A DNA stretch of 64,000 nucleotides from Bradyrhizobium sp. sBnM-33 (GTDB lineage Bacteria > Pseudomonadota > Alphaproteobacteria > Rhizobiales > Xanthobacteraceae): assembly GCF_032917945.1 (NCBI RefSeq), contig NZ_CP136624.1:682001-746000 (forward strand), written 5' to 3'. Position numbers and translations under genes: made by a program. The notes under the pieces were generated by a model. That model was not told the DNA's origin. It ran no database searches and saw only the letters and a program-made list of their open reading frames with translations. The first letter of the stretch is position 1. Every line of letters begins with the position of its first letter. Below are positions 8,487-17,900 of this stretch, in pieces.

Positions 8487-9500
8487 ATGCTGACAATGAT
8501 CGGCAAGCGGCTGATGTTTGCGATCCCGTCTCTGATTGGGGTCGTGATCGTCACGTTCCTGCTGACGCGCGCACTGCCGGGCGATCCTGCGGCCTATTTC
8601 GCCGGACCCGCGGCGAGCAAGGAAGCCATCGAGCAGATCCGCAAGAAACTCGGCTTCGACAAGCCGCTGATCGAGCAGTTCTTCCGCTACACCAACGATC
8701 TCGCGCATGGCGATTTCGGCAATTCGCTGACCACGGGCCAGCCGGTCGCGACCGAAATCCGCAACCGCCTGCCGGCATCGGCCGAGTTGACGCTGCTCGG
8801 TCTCATGGTTTCGATCGGAATCGCGATTCCGCTCGGTGTGCTCGCCGCCACCCGGCCTGGCTCCTGGATCGATCATCTCTGCCGAATCACGACAACGGCT
8901 GGCGTGTCGCTGCCAGTGTTCTTCACGGGTCTCGTGCTGGTCTACGTGTTCTATTTCAGGCTCGGCTGGTCGCCGGCGCCGCTTGGGCGGCTCAACGTGT
9001 TCTACAGCGCGCCGCCGACCGTGACCGGTCTTTACCTCATCGACGCCCTGATCGCGCGCGAGTTCGAGACGTTCCGTTCGGCGCTGAGCCAGCTCATCCT
9101 GCCGGCGGCGACGCTGGCGATCTTCTCGCTGGCGCCGATCGCGCGCATGACGCGCGCCTCGATGCTGGCGGTGCTGGCGTCCGACTTCGTCCGCACCGCA
9201 CGCGCCAGTGGGCTTTCGCCGTCGACCGTGATCGTCACCTACGCGTTTCGCAACGCGATGCTGCCGGTTATCACCACGCTCAGCATGGTGTTCTCGTTTC
9301 TGCTCGGGGCCAACGTGCTGGTCGAGAAGGTGTTCGCGTGGCCCGGCATCGGTTCCTATGCGGTGGAAGCGCTGATCTCGTCGGACTTCGCGCCGGTGCA
9401 GGGTTTCGTGCTGACCATGGCGGTCATGTACGTCCTGCTCAATCTGGTCATCGACATTCTCTACGGCGTGATCGATCCGCGCGTGCGGCTTGAAGGATGA
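8487..9500 (+). CDS. ABC transporter permease, DppB family
   Basis: 337 aa inner-membrane permease with about six TM segments, the first at IGKRLMFAIPSLIGVVIVTFLL. The N-terminal TRALPGDPA and the C-terminal WPGIGSYAVEALISSDFAPVQG are family hallmarks, and the cytoplasmic EAA-like loop (ARASGLSPSTVIVTYAFRNA) contacts the ATPase. The start at 8487 follows ACGGAG with good spacing; the frame extends upstream into the class B repeat, which is not expected to be coding. It ends 9 bases before the next permease. Confidence 0.92.
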   Translation: MLTMIGKRLMFAIPSLIGVVIVTFLLTRALPGDPAAYFAGPAASKEAIEQIRKKLGFDKPLIEQFFRYTNDLAHGDFGNSLTTGQPVATEIRNRLPASAELTLLGLMVSIGIAIPLGVLAATRPGSWIDHLCRITTTAGVSLPVFFTGLVLVYVFYFRLGWSPAPLGRLNVFYSAPPTVTGLYLIDALIAREFETFRSALSQLILPAATLAIFSLAPIARMTRASMLAVLASDFVRTARASGLSPSTVIVTYAFRNAMLPVITTLSMVFSFLLGANVLVEKVFAWPGIGSYAVEALISSDFAPVQGFVLTMAVMYVLLNLVIDILYGVIDPRVRLEG

Positions 9501-9509
9501 GGTTCGAAG

Positions 9510-10409
9510 ATGAGTAGCGTTGCGCCTGCCGTTGAGCCTGCTGCTCCCGCGCGTACCTCGGGGTTCGCTGCGATGTTCGAGCACACCCGCTACGTGCTCG
9601 GCGAAAACCGCGTCACCGCCTTTGCTTTCGGCCTGCTCGTCATCATCCTGTTTGCCGCGATCTTCGGCCCCTACATCGTGCCCTACGATCCGCTCGCCAG
9701 CGATACTGCTTCAGCCTTGAAGCCGCCGTCGGCGGCGCACTGGTTCGGCACTGACCAATTGGGCCGCGATATCTTCAGCCGCGTCATCGTCGCCACCAGG
9801 CTCGATACGTTCATCGCGGTCGCCTCGGTGGCGCTGGTGTTCCTGATGGGCGGGCTGGCCGGCATCGCCGCCGGCTATTTCGGCGGCTGGACCGACCGCA
9901 TCGTCGGGCGCATCGCCGACACTATTATGGCTTTTCCGCTGTTCGTGCTGGCAATGGGCATCGTGGCGGCGCTCGGCAATACCGTACAGAACATCATCAT
10001 CGCCACCGCGATCGTGAACTTTCCGCTCTACGCCCGCGTCGCCCGCGCCGAAGCCAATGTCCGCCGCAACGCCGGCTTCGTCCAGGCGGCGCGGCTGTCC
10101 GGCAATGGCGAGATGCGGATCCTGCTGGTCCACATCCTGCCCAACATCATGCCGATCATGATCGTGCAGATGTCGCTGACCATGGGCTACGCGATCCTCA
10201 ACGCCGCCGGTCTCTCGTTCATCGGCCTTGGCGTGCGCCCGCCGACGGCGGAATGGGGCATCATGGTCGCGGAAGGCGCCACCTTCATGGTGTCGGGCGA
10301 ATGGTGGATCGCGCTGTTCCCGGGGCTGGCGCTGATGATCGCGGTGTTCTGCTTCAACCTGCTCGGCGACGGCCTGCGTGACATCGTCGATCCGCAGCGG
10401 AGGACGTGA
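9510..10409 (+). CDS. ABC transporter permease, DppC family
   Basis: 299 aa partner permease. It has the N-terminal OppC-type TM (VTAFAFGLLVIILFAAIFGP), the HWFGTDQLGRDIFSRVI motif typical of DppC, and the EAA loop (RLSGNGEMRILLVHILPN). The C-terminal AGLSFIGLGVRPPTAEWG is also characteristic. The ATG lies 9 bases after the preceding stop, and GGATGAGG before it supplies the ribosome-binding site. It forms a heterodimer with the preceding permease. Confidence 0.92.
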   Translation: MSSVAPAVEPAAPARTSGFAAMFEHTRYVLGENRVTAFAFGLLVIILFAAIFGPYIVPYDPLASDTASALKPPSAAHWFGTDQLGRDIFSRVIVATRLDTFIAVASVALVFLMGGLAGIAAGYFGGWTDRIVGRIADTIMAFPLFVLAMGIVAALGNTVQNIIIATAIVNFPLYARVARAEANVRRNAGFVQAARLSGNGEMRILLVHILPNIMPIMIVQMSLTMGYAILNAAGLSFIGLGVRPPTAEWGIMVAEGATFMVSGEWWIALFPGLALMIAVFCFNLLGDGLRDIVDPQRRT

Positions 10410-10524
10410 TGGCTGATTCAAGCTTCACTCGCCTCTGCCCCCGCATGGGGGAAGGAAATGCGACAGGAGTGCTGATCGTTCTACTTTGCATGGGGTTGTT
10501 TTCGAGATTTTTGCGGAGGTCATC

Positions 10525-12327
10525 ATGACGGCCCAGCCCCTTCTCGATGTCCACGACCTCACCGTCGAATTCACTACCCGGCGCGGCATCGTGAAAGCAG
10601 TACAGCACGTCAACATCTCCGTGGCCAAGGGCGAGACGCTGGGCATCGTCGGCGAATCCGGTTCCGGCAAGTCGGTGACATCATATGCGGTGATGCGGAT
10701 CCTCGACCGCGCCGGCAGGATCGCCGCCGGTTCGGTGATGTTCTCCGGCATTGACGTCAAGGCTGCGACCGAGAACGAGATGCGCGATTTGCGCGGCCGG
10801 GAAATCTCGATGATTTTCCAGAACCCGCGCGCGGCGCTGAACCCGATCCGGAAAGTCGGCGACCAGATCGAGGACGTACTGCGCCAGCATGTGCAGAGCG
10901 CGGCGAGCGACCGCGGCGAGAAGGCGATCGAGGCGCTGGAGCAGGTCAAGATTGCTCGTCCGCGCGAGCGCTATCATGCCTATCCGTTCGAGCTTTCGGG
11001 GGGCATGTGCCAGCGCGTCGTGATCGCGCTGGCGCTGGCCTGCAATCCGCAGCTCCTGATCGCGGACGAGCCGACCACCGGCCTCGACGTCACCACGCAG
11101 AAGGCGGTGATGGACCTGATCGTGGAGCTGACGAAGCGGCGGCACATGTCGACGATCCTGATCACGCACGATCTAGGCCTCGCCGCCGCCTATTGCGACC
11201 GCGTGGTGGTGATGGAAAAGGGCCGTGTGGTGGAGACGGCGAAGTCGGCGGATATTTTTGCGAAGCCAGAGCACGCCTATACGAAGAAATTGATGCGCGC
11301 GACGCCGAGGATCGGGGTGTCGTTGCGGGATCTGCTTCCCGAAGACGAGGCGGCAGTCTCTACCTCTCCCCGCACGCGGGGAGAGGTCGACGCGCGAAGT
11401 GCGGCGGGTGAGGGGCACTCTCCGCACAACGTGCTCGCTGAAACAGCCCCTCACCCCGACCCTCTCCCCGCGAAGAGCGGGGAGAGGGAGCAGAAACCCC
11501 TCCTCCTCGTCGAAAAGCTGGTGAAAGAATACCCGCGCCAGGGCGCCACTGCCGTGCTCGGCAAGCTGTTCTCCCGCAAGCCGCCGGTGGAAGCGGAAGT
11601 CTTCCGCGCCGTCGACGGCATCAGCTTCACTGTCGGCCACGGCGAGAGCGTTGGCCTCGTTGGTGAATCCGGCTGCGGCAAATCGACGACGTCGATGATG
11701 GTGATGCGGCTATTGGACCAGACGTCCGGACGCATCAGTTTCGATGGCGAGGAGATCGGCGCCATTCTGCCGCAGGCCTTTGCGCGGCTGCCGCTGCGCA
11801 AGAGCATCCAGATGGTATTTCAAGACCCGACCGACAGCCTCAATCCGCGCTTCACCGCCGCGCGCGCCATTGCCGATCCGCTTCTGCAGCTCGGCGACAT
11901 CAAGGGCCGCGACGCCCTGCGTGCCCGCTGCGAGAAACTCGTCGGCCTGGTCGGCCTTCCGATCGACCTGCTTGATCGCTTCCCGCACCAATTGTCCGGC
12001 GGCCAGAAAGCCCGCGTCGGCATCGCGCGCGCGATTGCGCTGCATCCCAAACTGGTGATCCTCGACGAGCCCACGGCAGCGCTCGACGTCTCCGTTCAGG
12101 CCGTCGTGCTCAATCTGCTACAGGACCTCAAGCAATCCATGGGCATGAGTTATTTGTTCGTGTCGCATGATCTCAATGTGGTGCGTCTGCTCTGCGATCG
12201 TGTCATCGTGATGCGGGCGGGGCGAATCGTCGAGCAGGGTCCATCCGAACGCGTGCTCGGTGATCCGCAGGACGCTTATACCAAGGAATTGCTGACGGCG
12301 ATCCCGCATCCGCCGTTGCCGGTTTAG
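10525..12327 (+). CDS. Fused double ABC ATPase (DppD-DppF type)
   Basis: 600 aa with two complete ATPase halves. Half 1 has Walker A GESGSGKS, signature LSGGMCQR and Walker B LLIADEPT. Half 2 has GESGCGKS, LSGGQKAR and LVILDEPT. Each ends in an oligopeptide-type C-terminal region (AYTKKLMRATP, AYTKELLTAIPHP). The start is ATG 10525 behind a perfect GGAGGT. The linker between the halves, about residues 280-320, is translated from a class B palindromic repeat (11363-11487), giving an odd Pro/Arg-rich insert. It powers the upstream permeases. Confidence 0.93.
   Translation: MTAQPLLDVHDLTVEFTTRRGIVKAVQHVNISVAKGETLGIVGESGSGKSVTSYAVMRILDRAGRIAAGSVMFSGIDVKAATENEMRDLRGREISMIFQNPRAALNPIRKVGDQIEDVLRQHVQSAASDRGEKAIEALEQVKIARPRERYHAYPFELSGGMCQRVVIALALACNPQLLIADEPTTGLDVTTQKAVMDLIVELTKRRHMSTILITHDLGLAAAYCDRVVVMEKGRVVETAKSADIFAKPEHAYTKKLMRATPRIGVSLRDLLPEDEAAVSTSPRTRGEVDARSAAGEGHSPHNVLAETAPHPDPLPAKSGEREQKPLLLVEKLVKEYPRQGATAVLGKLFSRKPPVEAEVFRAVDGISFTVGHGESVGLVGESGCGKSTTSMMVMRLLDQTSGRISFDGEEIGAILPQAFARLPLRKSIQMVFQDPTDSLNPRFTAARAIADPLLQLGDIKGRDALRARCEKLVGLVGLPIDLLDRFPHQLSGGQKARVGIARAIALHPKLVILDEPTAALDVSVQAVVLNLLQDLKQSMGMSYLFVSHDLNVVRLLCDRVIVMRAGRIVEQGPSERVLGDPQDAYTKELLTAIPHPPLPV
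11363..11487 (+). repeat. Class B palindromic repeat inside a coding sequence
   Basis: CCTCTCCCCGCACGCGGGG and GCGGGGAGAGG arms flank about 125 bases that stay in frame with the ABC ATPase gene. It encodes the inter-domain linker, including the peptides SPRTRGEV and HPDPLPAKSGERE. The same repeat type is intergenic at 8313, 19997 and 43037. Confidence 0.85.
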
Positions 12328-12329
12328 TT

Positions 12330-12443
12330 GTCATGCCCCGCCACCCGGTCCGGCCAATTGGCCGGCCGGATGACAGGCTCCGACCGGGCATCCAGTAATC
12401 ACCGCCGGTGGTTACTGGATCGCCGGTCAAGCCGGGCGATGAC
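12330..12443 (+). repeat. Palindromic repeat, class F
   Basis: GTCATGCCCCGCC at the left is roughly mirrored by GGGCGATGACC at the right. An inner perfect hairpin ATCCAGTAA...TTACTGGAT surrounds CACCGCCGGTGG. It separates the transporter operon from atzG and could weaken read-through. Confidence 0.8.
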
Positions 12444-12459
12444 CAAGAAGGAGAGAGCC

Positions 12460-12645
12460 GTGACGACCGAGAATCCCCTGGACAATTACATCGATGCCGT
12501 CGCCAAGGCGCTGGCGCTGCCGGTCGAGGAAGCCTGGCGTCCCGCAGTGCGGGCGAACCTCGAAGTGTCGCTGAGGCTGGCGCGGCTGGTCGATGAATTC
12601 CCGCTGCTGGACGAGACCGAGCCGGCCAGCGTCTACACAGCGTGA
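12460..12645 (+). CDS. atzG: AtzG/HpxX-like small subunit (DUF4089)
   Basis: 61 aa from GTG 12460, placed behind AAGGAGAGA. The helical sequence DNYIDAVAKALALPVEEAWR...VRANLEVSLRLARLVDEFPL is the DUF4089 pattern. In Pseudomonas sp. ADP the homologue AtzG is a GatC-like subunit that stabilises AtzE, and the HpxX homologue sits in oxalurate gene clusters. Here it is 7 bases before the amidase gene, the same order. It has no catalytic role of its own. An ATG 21 bases upstream in frame is a weaker alternative start. Confidence 0.85.
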   Translation: MTTENPLDNYIDAVAKALALPVEEAWRPAVRANLEVSLRLARLVDEFPLLDETEPASVYTA

Positions 12646-12652
12646 TAAGGTT

Positions 12653-14050
12653 ATGACCGTGAACAGTGACGGGCTATCGGCCCAACAAATCGCGCAGGCC
12701 GTCGCAGGCGGCAAGCTATCCGCAATCGACGCGACCGAAGCCGCACTGGCGCGAATCGCCAAACATGATTCCGTGCTGAACTCGTTTACCGACATCACCG
12801 CTGATCGCGCGCGCGCAAAAGCCCGCGCAGTTGATGCCGCCATCGCCGCCGGCCAGAACGTGGGGCCGCTTGCCGGCGTGCCGTTCGCGGTGAAGAACCT
12901 GTTCGACGTGAAGGGTCTTGCCACCCGCGCCGGATCGAAGATCAACCGTGATCTTGCCCCGTCACCGCGCGACGCTAAGCTGATCGAACGCATGGAAGCG
13001 GCCGGCGCCGTGCTGGTCGGCGCGCTCAACATGGGCGAATACGCCTATGACTTTACCGGCGAGAACGTGCATGACGGCCCGTCGCGCAATCCGCATGATC
13101 CGACGCGGATGACCGGCGGCTCGTCGGGTGGCTCGGGCAGTGCGGTCGGCGGCGCTCTTGTTCCGATCGCCCTGGGGTCCGATACCAACGGATCGATCCG
13201 CGTGCCGTCGTCGTTCTGCGGCATCTTTGGGCTGAAGCCGACCTACGGCCGGCTGTCACGCGCCCGCTCGTTTCCCTTTGTCGCAAGCCTCGATCATCTC
13301 GGGCCGCTGGCGCGCAATGTCGGCGACCTCGCGCTGGCCTATGACGCCCTGCAGGGACCGGATGCCGATGACGCCGCCTGCACGACACGGCCGGTCGAAC
13401 CGGTTGCGCCGCTGCTGGCCCAAGGCATCGACGGCTTGCGAGTCGCGGTGGCCGGCGGGTACTTTCAGAAGAACGTCTTTCCGGAAGCGGTCGAGGCCGT
13501 GGCGCGCATCGCCAAGGCGCTGAACGCGACCAAGACAGTCGAGATTCCCGAGGCCGCGCGCGCCCGCGCCGCGGCTTACGTGATCACCACGACCGAGGGC
13601 GCATCGCTGCATCTCGATCGCCTGCGCAAGCGTCCGAACGATTTCGACCCCGCCGTGCGTGACCGCCTGATCGCCGGTGCCATGGTTCCGGCGCCGCTGG
13701 TCGATCGCGCGCAAAAATTCCGCCGCTGGTATCGGGCAAGGGTGCTGGAGCTGTTCCAATCGGTGGACGTGATCATCGCACCGGCGACGCCCTGCATCGC
13801 GCCCAAGCTCGGGCAGGTAAACTTCGTGCTCGACGGCGTCGAATTGCCGGTACGCGCCAATATCGGCATCCACACCCAGCCGATTTCGTTCATCGGCCTG
13901 CCGGTGGTGGCGGTGCCGGTGCCGCTAGAGCCGATGCCGATCGGCGTGCAGATCATCGCCGCGCCCTGGCGGGAAGACATCGCGCTGCGAGTTGCGCATG
14001 CGCTGGAGCGGATGGGTGTTGCGGCAGCGCCTGCGCCGAGAGGACTGTAG
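12653..14050 (+). CDS. atzE: AtzE/HpxY-type amidase (1-carboxybiuret or oxalurate-type amidohydrolase)
   Basis: 465 aa amidase-signature enzyme, cytoplasmic. The Ser-cisSer-Lys triad is visible: Lys in [11 protein letters not shown], the cis-Ser in [11 protein letters not shown], and the nucleophile Ser in [14 protein letters not shown]. Position between a DUF4089 gene and a DUF3225 gene marks it as the AtzE/HpxY branch rather than GatA. Known AtzE removes the amide of 1-carboxybiuret with release of ammonia. GTG 12659 is an alternative start with better spacing from AAGG. It probably forms a heterotetramer with AtzG. Confidence 0.88.
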   Translation: MTVNSDGLSAQQIAQAVAGGKLSAIDATEAALARIAKHDSVLNSFTDITADRARAKARAVDAAIAAGQNVGPLAGVPFAVKNLFDVKGLATRAGSKINRDLAPSPRDAKLIERMEAAGAVLVGALNMGEYAYDFTGENVHDGPSRNPHDPTRMTGGSSGGSGSAVGGALVPIALGSDTNGSIRVPSSFCGIFGLKPTYGRLSRARSFPFVASLDHLGPLARNVGDLALAYDALQGPDADDAACTTRPVEPVAPLLAQGIDGLRVAVAGGYFQKNVFPEAVEAVARIAKALNATKTVEIPEAARARAAAYVITTTEGASLHLDRLRKRPNDFDPAVRDRLIAGAMVPAPLVDRAQKFRRWYRARVLELFQSVDVIIAPATPCIAPKLGQVNFVLDGVELPVRANIGIHTQPISFIGLPVVAVPVPLEPMPIGVQIIAAPWREDIALRVAHALERMGVAAAPAPRGL

Positions 14051-14052
14051 CC

Positions 14053-14481
14053 ATGGAGATCGATCTTCCCGAGGTAGTGGCCGAAGTCACCGCGCAATTC
14101 CAGCGCTACGAAAAGGCGCTGGTGTCGAACGATGTCGCGGTGCTCGACGAGCTGTTCCATAACGATCCCCGCACGCTGCGCTATGGCATCGGCGAAAATC
14201 TCTACGGCTATGACGCCATCATGGCCTTCCGCGCCGCACGCTCGCCGGTCGGGTTGATGCGGCGGACCGACAAGACCGTGATCACGACCTATGGCCGCGA
14301 TACCGCCGTTGCCTCGACGCTGTTCTATCGCGATGGCGCACCCGGCAGGGTAGGGCGGCAGATGCAAACCTGGATACGGTTTTCCGAAGGTTGGAAGATC
14401 GTCGCGGCCCATGTCAGCATCATCGACGAGCCCAAATCTTCCGAGCAAGCGTCTTCCAACCAAACGGATCAAACGCCATGA
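14053..14481 (+). CDS. atzH: AtzH/HpxZ-like protein (DUF3225, NTF2 fold)
   Basis: 142 aa. The sequence [21 protein letters not shown], followed by [21 protein letters not shown] and a C-terminal WKIVAAHVS, is the DUF3225/SnoaL-like pattern of HpxZ and AtzH. AtzH in Pseudomonas sp. ADP is reported to decarboxylate 1,3-dicarboxyurea to allophanate, which would feed AtzF. It begins 2 bases after the amidase stop, and its own stop overlaps the regulator start as ATGA. Confidence 0.85.
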   Translation: MEIDLPEVVAEVTAQFQRYEKALVSNDVAVLDELFHNDPRTLRYGIGENLYGYDAIMAFRAARSPVGLMRRTDKTVITTYGRDTAVASTLFYRDGAPGRVGRQMQTWIRFSEGWKIVAAHVSIIDEPKSSEQASSNQTDQTP

Positions 14482-15182
14482 GTCTGGAAGATCTGCCGGA
14501 AGCCACGGTTCGCCGCGTCGATCGCCCTTCGTCGCAGCTGGACAAGGTCACGCGCGCGGAAGAACTGCGGCTGCAGCTTGCCGATGAGATCGTGCGCGGC
14601 GTATTGCCGCCGGGTTCAGCGCTCGATGAGACCGATATCGCCCGGCGCTTTGCTGTGTCCCGCACGCCGGTACGTGAAGCGTTGCGCCAACTGGTGGCAA
14701 GTGGTCTCGTGGAAGCCCGCGCCCATCGCGGCGCCGTGGTGGCGCAGCCCTCGCTGGACCGGCTGACCGAAATGTTCGAAGCGATGGCGGAGCTGGAAGC
14801 GCTGTGCGCCGGGCTCGCGGCCGAACGGATGCCGCCGGGGGACCGTCAGAAACTGGAAGCAATCCACGAGGAGTTGCGGGTGCTGAGCCATGCCGGCAAT
14901 CCCGAACGCTTTCACGCGGTCAACGAGCGCTTTCACAACGCGATCTATGCCGGCTCGCAGAACAGCTACATCGCCGAGATGACGCTGGCCACAAGGGTGC
15001 GCGTGCAGCCGTTCCGCCGCGCCCAGTTCCGCAATCTTGGGCGGCTGGCAAAGTCGCACGCCGAGCACGACCGCGTCGTGGTTGCGATCATGCGCGGCGA
15101 CAAGAGCGGTGCGGCGGCCGCGATGCGCGCGCATATCGAGCTGGTGCGCGGGGAGTACGAAATTTACGCGGTGTCGGTGTAA
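14478..15182 (+). CDS. GntR-family regulator, FadR/FCD type
   Basis: 234 aa. The winged helix-turn-helix lies at about residues 20-85 ([26 protein letters not shown]), and an all-helical FCD domain follows with metal-type His residues ([30 protein letters not shown]). It is translationally coupled to atzH by an ATGA overlap, so it most likely controls this cluster. A TTGTGTACAA site, typical of FadR-type GntR operators, lies just upstream of atzF at 17178. The effector is probably the transported compound or a breakdown product. Confidence 0.88.
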   Translation: MSLEDLPEATVRRVDRPSSQLDKVTRAEELRLQLADEIVRGVLPPGSALDETDIARRFAVSRTPVREALRQLVASGLVEARAHRGAVVAQPSLDRLTEMFEAMAELEALCAGLAAERMPPGDRQKLEAIHEELRVLSHAGNPERFHAVNERFHNAIYAGSQNSYIAEMTLATRVRVQPFRRAQFRNLGRLAKSHAEHDRVVVAIMRGDKSGAAAAMRAHIELVRGEYEIYAVSV

Positions 15183-15198
15183 GAATTCTCTCACTATG

Positions 15199-15306
15199 CG
15201 TTCCCCGGACGCAGCGCAGCACGTAGTGGTGCGCTGCTGAGCCGGGGTCCAGAAGTGGGTCCCGGCTCTGCGGAGCAGCGTTGCACGCCGCGCCGCGTCC
15301 GGGACA
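15199..15306 (+). repeat. Palindromic repeat, class D copy 1
   Basis: GCGTTCCCCGGACGC at the left and GCGTCCGGGACACG at the right enclose GAGCCGGGGTCC...GGTCCCGGCTC arms. It lies between convergent gntR and atzF and may terminate both. The second copy is at 63896. Confidence 0.85.
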
Positions 15307-15313
15307 CGAGGGG

Positions 15314-17122
15314 CTACACCGCCGCTTTCTCCGCCATGAACGCGCGCCAGCCGCCGTGGGCCGAAATATCGCGCGCGCCGTTGATTGCGGCGGGCTCGAC
15401 CAGAAATCCCTTTACGCCCCTTTCGTCGGCCAGCCGTATCGTGCCGATGCCGAGCGGCGGCGGGATAGCGGCGACGAATTTGCCGAAGGCTGTCGCCGAC
15501 AACGCCCAAAGCTCGAGCTTGATCGAACTGCCTGCACCTTGCTCCACGCGCAGCATGCCGGGTTTCGGCGGCATGATATCGAGCGCGTAGAGCTTGTAGT
15601 CCGGCGCTGTCGTGGTCGCCTCAAGCAGGCGGGCGCCGAGCGCCTGCAGCTCGCCGTTGAGCGCCATGCCGGAAAGATGCGCGCCGACCACGGCGAGGGT
15701 GATTTCATCGCCGCCCGCCGCTGGCGGTAGCAAAGCAAGCGTTGGCTGGGTCACGCCCTTGGCTCCCATCTTCAGTTTTGTATCGGCATGAAACATGCGA
15801 CCGATGCTGGCGAGTTGCGCGTCGCGTCCCGCAGGCGCCAATAGCGTGATACCGAACGGGATGCCGTCGGGCTGCATCGCGGCCGGCAGCGCAAGCCCGC
15901 AGAGATCGAGCAAATTCACAAAATTGGTGTAGGTACCGAGCCGGCTGTTGAGTTCGATCGGATTGGCCAGCACCTGCGCCGTCGAATAGGCGGTCGGCGC
16001 CGTCGGTAGCACCATCGCGTCGAAACTGGCGAAAGTTTGCTCGGCCGTCCGCCGCAGCGCCTGCAAGCGATAGAGCGAGGCGAAGGTATCGGCCGCAGTC
16101 AGCCGCGCGCCGGCCACTGTGATCTCGCGCGTCACCGGATGAATCGAATCCGGCGAGGATGCCAGCAGGTCGCGGATGACGAGGTAACGCTCGGCGACCC
16201 ACGGTCCCTCATAGAGCAGCCGCGCGGTTTCATAAAAAGGTTCGAGGTCGAATTCGACCAGCGTGGCGCCGAGCGCCGTCCAGCGCTTGAGCGCCTCGTC
16301 ATAGGCTTTCTCGGAAACCGCGTCGCCGAAGAAAACCAATTGGCCATTGCGCGGCACGCCAAGCCGGAGTTTATCGGGAAATGCTGACATGGGTCCGAGC
16401 GGGCGGTCGCGCGAAAACGGATCGGCACCATCGGGTCCGGCCATCGCGGCTAGTGCCATCATCGCGTCGTCGACGGTGAGCGAGAACACCGAAATGCAGT
16501 CCAGCGTGCGGCAGGCGGGGACGAGCCCGGCGTTGGAGATCAGCCCGAGGCTCGGCTTTAGTCCTACGATGTTGTTGAGCATCGCCGGCACGCGGCCCGA
16601 GCCCGCGGTGTCGGTGCCGAGCGCCAGCGGCACCAAGCCGGCGGAAACCGCAACCGCCGAGCCTGAACTCGACCCGCCCGGAACGAGATCAGCGCGGATC
16701 GGGTTGACGGGAATACCGTAAGGCGAGCGGACGCCCACCAGGCCGGTCGCGAACTGGTCGAGATTGGTCTTGCCGATCACGATGGCGCCGGCCGCGCGCA
16801 GTTTTGCGACGGCCGTGGAATCCTGTGCGGGCGAATACGAGAAGGCCGGGCAGGCGGCCGTGGTCGGCATGCCCCGCGCATCAATATTGTCTTTCACTGC
16901 CACCGGCACGCCGAGCAGCGGAAGCGATGCCGCATCTTTCGAGGCCAGCGCTTCAGCCTCGCTAAGCGCATCCTTCTCGTCGCGCAGGCTGATGAACACG
17001 GCGGGATCATTATGGTCGCGGATGCGCTGATAGCTGCGCGCGACGGTTTGCGCCGGGGTGAACGCGCCGGCGCGGTGCGCGGCGACGATGGCGGCAATGG
17101 TTTCAGGCGCGTCGGACCCCAT
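15314..17122 (-). CDS. atzF: Allophanate hydrolase
   Basis: 602 aa. Allophanate + H2O gives two ammonia and two CO2. The N-terminal amidase domain (to about residue 450) has Lys in GVPVAVKDNIDARG, cis-Ser in PGGSSSGSAVA and nucleophile Ser in GTDTAGSGRVPA. The C-terminal domain (about 470-600, ending GFLVEPAAINGARDISAHGGWRAFM) is the gamma-glutamylcyclotransferase-like fold found in AtzF and DUR1,2. No urea carboxylase is present, so allophanate must come from the AtzE/AtzH route rather than urea. It is convergent to the atzG-gntR operon. Confidence 0.93.
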   Translation of the reverse strand: MGSDAPETIAAIVAAHRAGAFTPAQTVARSYQRIRDHNDPAVFISLRDEKDALSEAEALASKDAASLPLLGVPVAVKDNIDARGMPTTAACPAFSYSPAQDSTAVAKLRAAGAIVIGKTNLDQFATGLVGVRSPYGIPVNPIRADLVPGGSSSGSAVAVSAGLVPLALGTDTAGSGRVPAMLNNIVGLKPSLGLISNAGLVPACRTLDCISVFSLTVDDAMMALAAMAGPDGADPFSRDRPLGPMSAFPDKLRLGVPRNGQLVFFGDAVSEKAYDEALKRWTALGATLVEFDLEPFYETARLLYEGPWVAERYLVIRDLLASSPDSIHPVTREITVAGARLTAADTFASLYRLQALRRTAEQTFASFDAMVLPTAPTAYSTAQVLANPIELNSRLGTYTNFVNLLDLCGLALPAAMQPDGIPFGITLLAPAGRDAQLASIGRMFHADTKLKMGAKGVTQPTLALLPPAAGGDEITLAVVGAHLSGMALNGELQALGARLLEATTTAPDYKLYALDIMPPKPGMLRVEQGAGSSIKLELWALSATAFGKFVAAIPPPLGIGTIRLADERGVKGFLVEPAAINGARDISAHGGWRAFMAEKAAV

Positions 17123-17177
17123 GGCAGCAAAACTCCAGCGAGCAAAGGCTACCCGGACTGAAGCAAGCGATGTGCCA

Positions 17178-17187
17178 TTGTGTACAA
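17178..17187. promoter_or_regulatory. Candidate GntR operator before atzF
   Basis: TTGTGTACAA is a near-perfect palindrome about 55 bases upstream of the atzF start. FCD-type GntR proteins often bind TTGTNTACAA. The nearby gntR gene at 14478 is the natural candidate. Assignment is inference. Confidence 0.5.
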
Positions 17188-17329
17188 CGGCTCGGTCAGG
17201 GTAGGTGTCAAAGATAGAAACGTAATTTCAGACACTTACTGTGCAATAGCGTGTGTTGTGCGAGGGCCGCGCAGTCGAGCACGTGCCTAAAATTTGGGCG
17301 GAGAAGCTCAAGGCGCGGCGCCGCCGCGA

Positions 17330-17863
17330 TCAGGTGAAGTCCGAGAGTATCTGCAGCAGTTTCTCCCGGTTCTCCTTGCCGATCTTTTCGGCCACATGGC
17401 GCTCATGTTCGGCGGCAAGCCGCTTGAACTGCGCCAGCGCGGTCCGGCCGCGCGCGGTCAGGTGCAGCGCGTGGGAGCGCCGGTCGGTGGCGGATTTGAT
17501 GCGGCTGACGAGATCGCGCTGTTCAAGACTGTCCAGGAGATGCACCAGCCGGGCGCGCTCGATGCCGAGCCGCTTGGCCACCGCCATCTGACTCAGGCCC
17601 GGGTTGGCGCCGATTACCGTCATCACGGAATACTGCGTGGGCCGGATATCGACAGCGCCGAGCGTGCGAATGAAATCCTGAAAAATCCAGATCTGAAAGC
17701 GCCGCACCGCATAGCCGGCGTGGCCCGCCAGCGCGTCGAGGCCGATTTCGCCATTCACTAGATCGCTGTGCGCGTTGCCGTTTTCACTTCGCGCGCGGCC
17801 AGGGCGCGGCCGAATACCAGCGCGTGAGTTGGCAATTCTGGGTGCCTGACTGTTCCTCGCCAT
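17330..17863 (-). CDS. MarR-family regulator
   Basis: 177 aa. The winged-helix core is clear: QYSVMTVIGANPGLSQMAVAKRLGIERARLVHLLDSLEQRDLV, then a wing with SATDRRSHALHLTARG. It is divergent from a feruloyl-CoA synthase gene, and the shared 114-base gap carries two overlapping palindromes, so it probably represses that gene and itself. The closest functional model is CouR/FerR-type control by hydroxycinnamoyl-CoA thioesters. ATG 17863 follows GGGAACG. Confidence 0.88.
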   Translation of the reverse strand: MARNSQAPRIANSRAGIRPRPGRARSENGNAHSDLVNGEIGLDALAGHAGYAVRRFQIWIFQDFIRTLGAVDIRPTQYSVMTVIGANPGLSQMAVAKRLGIERARLVHLLDSLEQRDLVSRIKSATDRRSHALHLTARGRTALAQFKRLAAEHERHVAEKIGKENREKLLQILSDFT

Positions 17864-17900
17864 CGTTCCCTTCTAGCGCTTCACGCAGCTAAGGGGAAGA

